From Anisus vortex (lineage: Eukaryota > Mollusca > Gastropoda > Planorbidae), in the NCBI GenBank assembly GCA_949126835.1, contig OX421494.1, positions 23,458,196 through 23,522,195 on the forward strand: DNA of 64,000 nucleotides, read 5' to 3'. Within the stretch, counting starts at the first letter, position 1; each line of letters starts with the position of its first letter. This document shows, piece by piece, positions 60,453 through 64,000 of this stretch. The notes under the pieces were generated by a model. That model worked only from the letters and a program-made list of their open reading frames with translations. It did not search any database and was not told the origin of the DNA. A program made the translations under genes and the position numbers.

Positions 60453-61048
60453 TATTGACAAGTCTTAACATATATGCATGCATAAAAGGTCGACAAAAAG
60501 ACATTTCCGGTCTTATTCGATCATTTACTTCGAAACATGTCTGTGTGCTACGTTACTGGTTGTACGAAAATATGTAGATAATTAAATTTTTGTTTCATTT
60601 CCAAAAGATGGCGACAAAAGAAAACAATGGATTGTGAATGTCAGATTTGAAGAATCACCTATTTATAATCCCAAACTAATTGCTTGTTGCAAAATAATAT
60701 TCGTGTTGTTTTTTTTTATTAATCTCCACATTGTGTTTTTTATTTACCAAGGACGCAACTCTTGACTAATTTATTTTATAAACAAAAAGATAAATTTAAC
60801 CCAACGCGACTAACACTTTGAGTATTTATTATCGCCTACTAACTTTTAATGTTAAAAACAATTCCTCATAACTAATTTTGTAGCCGTTGTATATTTCTAA
60901 AAGACCAGAACAGGCCGTCGAGGTTGAAATCGATTGTCAAACACCACCAAAAGCATGGTATTTGTTTACGAAAATGGCGAGAAATGTCAACGAAAGCACG
61001 TGACCTCTTCCATTTGAAAAGGTCACGCCTAATTAAGACTTGTCAATA
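60453..61048 (+). mobile_element. THAP-encoding element, copy 2 (dead)
   Basis: 16-bp inverted ends TATTGACAAGTCTTAA (60453-60468) and TTAAGACTTGTCAATA (61033-61048). The interior aligns with 28470-29107 in reverse orientation: a leader with ACATTTCCGG, the THAP ATG at 60537, and the 3' block near 60897-60960 encoding SKRPEQAVEVEIDCQT. A target duplication was not clear. Together the two copies define a dispersed family of about 600 bp. Confidence 0.65.
60537..60655 (+). pseudogene. THAP zinc-finger pseudogene
   Basis: Reads MSVCYVTGCTKICR, a stop, LNFCFISK, then after a one-base insertion KRKQWIVNVRFE. The Cys-x4-Cys start and the W-x-V strand are those of a THAP domain and match the - strand copy at 28884-29015. 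The stop and frameshift differ from those in the other copy, so the two decayed independently. Confidence 0.7.
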
Positions 61049-61282
61049 GGGGTGAGGAAGGCACAAAAAACACTACTTAAAGAGTAAAGTCTTTAAAATA
61101 TTATAAGACACTCTATTTGACTGCGCTAAGCAGTTCCACAGCGTGCGCGCAGTATGTTTTAAAAAAGCGCACACGAAAGGACTTCCTTTTTTGCCCAAAG
61201 ACACTGGCAACTAAAGAAAGAATGTGAGTAAAGAATGTGACAATGAGTGCAGACCATTTGATGACACGTGCTTTGGAATGAT
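61049..61282. other. Non-coding spacer
   Basis: Nothing recognised. Confidence 0.4.
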
Positions 61283-62022
61283 CTCCTGGAGAAAGGACAA
61301 TACAGTGTCAGTCATGCAGTTGGAAGAAAGGACAATACAGTGTCATTCATGCAGCTGGAAGAAAGGACAATACAGTGTCAGTCATGCACCTGGAAGAAAG
61401 GATAATACAGTGTCAGTCATGCAGCTGGAAGAAAGGACAATACAGTGTCAGTCATGCAGCTGGAAGAAAGGATAATACAGTGTCAGTCATGCAGCTGGAA
61501 GAAAGGACAATACAGTGTCAGTCATGCAGCTGGAAGAAAGGATAATACAGTGTCATTCATGCAGCTGGAAGAAAGGATAATACAGTGTCATTCATGCAGC
61601 TGGAAGAAAGGACAATACAGTGTCATTCATGCAGTTGGAAGAAAGGACAATACAGTGTCATTCATGCAGCTGGAAGAAAGGACAATACAGTGTCAGTCAT
61701 GCACCTGGAAGAAAGGATAATACAGTGTCATTCATGCAGCTGGAAGAAAGGACAATACAGTGTCAGTCATGCACCTGGAAGAAAGGATAATACAGTGTCA
61801 TTCATGCAGCTGGAAGAAAGGACAATACAGTGTCAGTCATGCACCTGGAAGAAAGGATAATACAGTGTCATTCATGCAGCTGGAAGAAAGGATAATACAG
61901 TGTCATTCATGCAGCTGGAAGAAATGACAATACAGTGTCAGTCATGCAACTGGAAGAAAGGATAATACAGTGTCATTCATGCAGCTGGAAGAAAGGATAA
62001 TACAGTGTCATTCATGCAGCTG
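61283..62022. repeat. 35-bp minisatellite, ~21 copies
   Basis: The unit holds GAAAGGACAATACAGTGTCA and GTCATGCAGCTGGAA. Variants alternate GACAAT/GATAAT, CAGTCATG/CATTCATG and GCAGCTGG/GCACCTGG in mixed order. Because 35 is not a multiple of three, any frame cycles through three phases per 105 bp. The GGATAA variant creates stops, so the frames of 80-90 codons seen here are not genes. Confidence 0.97.
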
Positions 62023-62286
62023 TATGTGAGTGAAAGATTCAAAAATGCAACTTTAGATAGACAGAAAACAAAAATACTTACTAAATCTGTCTATTTCTGC
62101 AGATTGACAGTAGCCACTATCCGTCTCTGAGATTAAATGAAAATGTCCATTGTTGGAATATCATAATATAATAGTTTACTTATTTTCAAATTTAACTACT
62201 TTTTATTTTTATGTTTAATAAAAATAATATAATCTCGATTCTTCTATGTTATGTCCAATAGAGTAAAGAGAAATAAATAGAGTTAC
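62023..62286. other. Non-coding, possible intron of the candidate gene
   Basis: AT-rich. If the exon at 62287-62563 is real, this is the start of its first intron on the - strand. Confidence 0.35.
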
Positions 62287-62563
62287 CTTTCCTTCCAGAT
62301 TGTGCAGGGTGTCTCCTCCCATGCTCCTCTAATGAGCCCTTTAGTTGTGTCAAAAGCTGAATACTAGCATCAATTAACTCATTGAATGAGCTTTCTGACC
62401 AGATGGTGTTTAGTTCAACCACGCAGCTATCTTTCTCATCCACAGTCTTCTTTTGTATAATGAGGCACTCGAGCTTGCACTTAATTTCGAGTAACTCACT
62501 GGTTGATTTCTTCAAAAGCTCACAGCTTAAGATGTTATTTCTGTGGTGGACTTCTTCAGCCAT
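62287..62563 (-). CDS. Candidate first coding exon, unknown gene
   Basis: On the - strand an ATG in good context (ACCAACATGGCTG) opens 92 codons that look protein-like: MAEEVHHRNN, an amphipathic charged region (LLKKSTSELLEIKCKLECL), SFNELIDASIQLLTQLKGSL, and EEHGRRHPAQSGRK. Composition is balanced, without simple repeats, and the frame ends at a plausible donor (GGAAAG/GTAACT at 62287/62286). Helical N-termini that run into a Gly-Arg-rich segment occur in some metazoan genes derived from integrase-core transposons, but no such domain is present here. No partner exon was identified further left. Function unknown. Confidence 0.4.
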
Positions 62564-64000
62564 GTTGGTTTTGAAGACACACTTGATTTACTGTACATGA
62601 AACAATGAGAGAGAATATTTTTTTTAAGAACGTTAAAGGTTGTGATAACTAATTATAAGATGGACCTCATTACAGGGGATAGTGTGGCTTGAAAACTCCA
62701 GATAGTGTGCTATAAGAAATTGGAATTCACTTCATGCATAGTGCTGAGAAAGTCAACATTGGATTTTATTCTGTGTGACGTCACAAAAAATATTATGTTC
62801 CATATGAACTCACTGTAATAATGAAGTGAGGTTGGAACTCATTACATAGGATATCAAGCAAGCAAGTGATTTAAAACAAGATAAACAATATAAATTCAAA
62901 AATTGTCAAGACTGGGAAGACAAGATAGTTTTAATCACATTATTTAATAATAGGCATACTTTGTTTATTATTTTAAAAAGCTGTTAACTTGAAAACTCTT
63001 CGTTTAAGCTGGTATATATTTATAGTTCCCAAAAGTGTTAACTCAGTCCACATATAAACAGAAGTCCGCACAATTATGTATGTATATATATATTATATAT
63101 GACATATACATACAGGGCCCTCACGAGCCTTTGTGGCGCCCCAGGGCAAAAGTTTAAACGCCGCCCCCTTGCGTACTGTAACTGCTTTTGTTTAGTGCAT
63201 AGATTCTCAACCTTTTTCGTCACACCGCCCCCTTTTTAAATTTTTTTTTCTCTCACTGCTTAACCCCCCCCCCCCCCCACACACACACACAAATCCGAAG
63301 TTGAACTAATGAGTCAAATTTGCCGCATATAATTTGAATAGGCCGACTAGATTTATATGCAATTTTATCATCCTAAAAAGAGCTGAAATATCATAAAAAG
63401 AGCTAAAATGAATACATTTGTTTAATAAACAATAATGAAAAAATATACTGCAAAAGAGGTTTTGAAAATAAAACAATTTTAAAGTGAAGCTCGTTCCTGT
63501 TATGTTGCTAGTTCGTCTACGTTCCAATAAATAGGGTGTGGAAATGGACAAAAAAATTTTTTTTTGAAACCAAAAGTCCTCGAGAAATTGATGGATGTCC
63601 TTTTGCAACCAAAAGTCGTGATTATAGCCCATTTCTGCACTCAATTTTTATTCTTTATTTGTTTTTATATTCAATCAATTCTTCTTGCAGTTGTAAAGGT
63701 AGGGCTGATTTTAATACTTCACCCTTAGAAACAAAGGTCTAAAAACCTATCAGGAATTTTTAAGTTTATAATATTCTGTTGAAGTAATCATTAATTGTTT
63801 CAATGTATTGACGTAAACATGTCTTCGTCAGTTGTTCTTTAAAATTCAAGATTTCTGCGTCCAAATTTGTGCTTGTACACTCACTCACCTCACTCAACTA
63901 TCCCTTAACCCGTGGGTGGGTCGTTGGGGCACCATCGTTGACTGTTCATTATCTCAAGCCATTTGTTCCGGTCCTGTGATGCCCTTTGGGAGTCGATGAA
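62564..64000. other. Non-coding to window end
   Basis: No gene recognised. A C run with CA repeats lies near 63265-63290. TATA-rich palindromic sequence lies near 63083-63110. Confidence 0.45.

Noticed and set aside
61283..62022. 35-bp array as a CRISPR or as a coding repeat
   Set aside because: There are no unique spacers, the repeats are contiguous, and the GATAAT variant produces stops. The genome is eukaryotic.

Overview
The window is eukaryotic nuclear DNA. It is AT-rich and gene-poor, with spliceosomal introns, long poly-C/poly-G runs, many simple repeats and dense layers of degraded transposons. The one clear gene is a bilaterian homeobox gene. Together with the types of non-LTR element, hAT, pogo and tRNA-SINE present, this suggests a lophotrochozoan, most likely a gastropod mollusc. 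The taxon is an inference.

Only one complete gene can be supported: a Dmbx (diencephalon/mesencephalon homeobox) orthologue on the + strand, with coding exons at 44262-44379, 45338-45513, 46207-46519, 47066-47179 and 47319-47860. The exons sum to 1263 nt (420 codons plus stop), all splice phases agree, and the protein carries a K50 paired-like homeodomain and a C-terminal OAR motif. A candidate first coding exon of a second, unidentified gene lies on the - strand at 62287-62563.

Layout. 0-9 kb: scattered RTE-type retrotransposon 3' ends, two SINE families, a P-like MITE and a hairpin MITE. 9-15.6 kb: a nested stack in which a minus-strand LINE is split by a hAT element (8-bp duplication), which is itself interrupted by a 2864-bp pogo element (perfect 24-bp inverted repeats, TA duplication) and two smaller elements. 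15.6-27.5 kb: satellites and minisatellites, a second hAT copy that keeps the pogo-free site, and RTE tails. 27.5-43 kb: SINEs, a THAP-domain pseudogene, another nested hAT/RTE pair, and a LINE whose frame is split by a 720-bp P-like MITE. 44-48 kb: Dmbx. 48-57 kb: mostly non-coding, with a THAP-like fragment, a long TA tract and hAT MITEs. 57-61 kb: a third hAT copy with a 1144-bp insert of unassigned type, then a second THAP pseudogene. 61-62 kb: a 35-bp minisatellite.

The genes do not form an operon-like unit. The connecting theme is mobile DNA: several insertion events can be ordered from target-site duplications, and two can be confirmed at base level by uninterrupted relatives in the same window.
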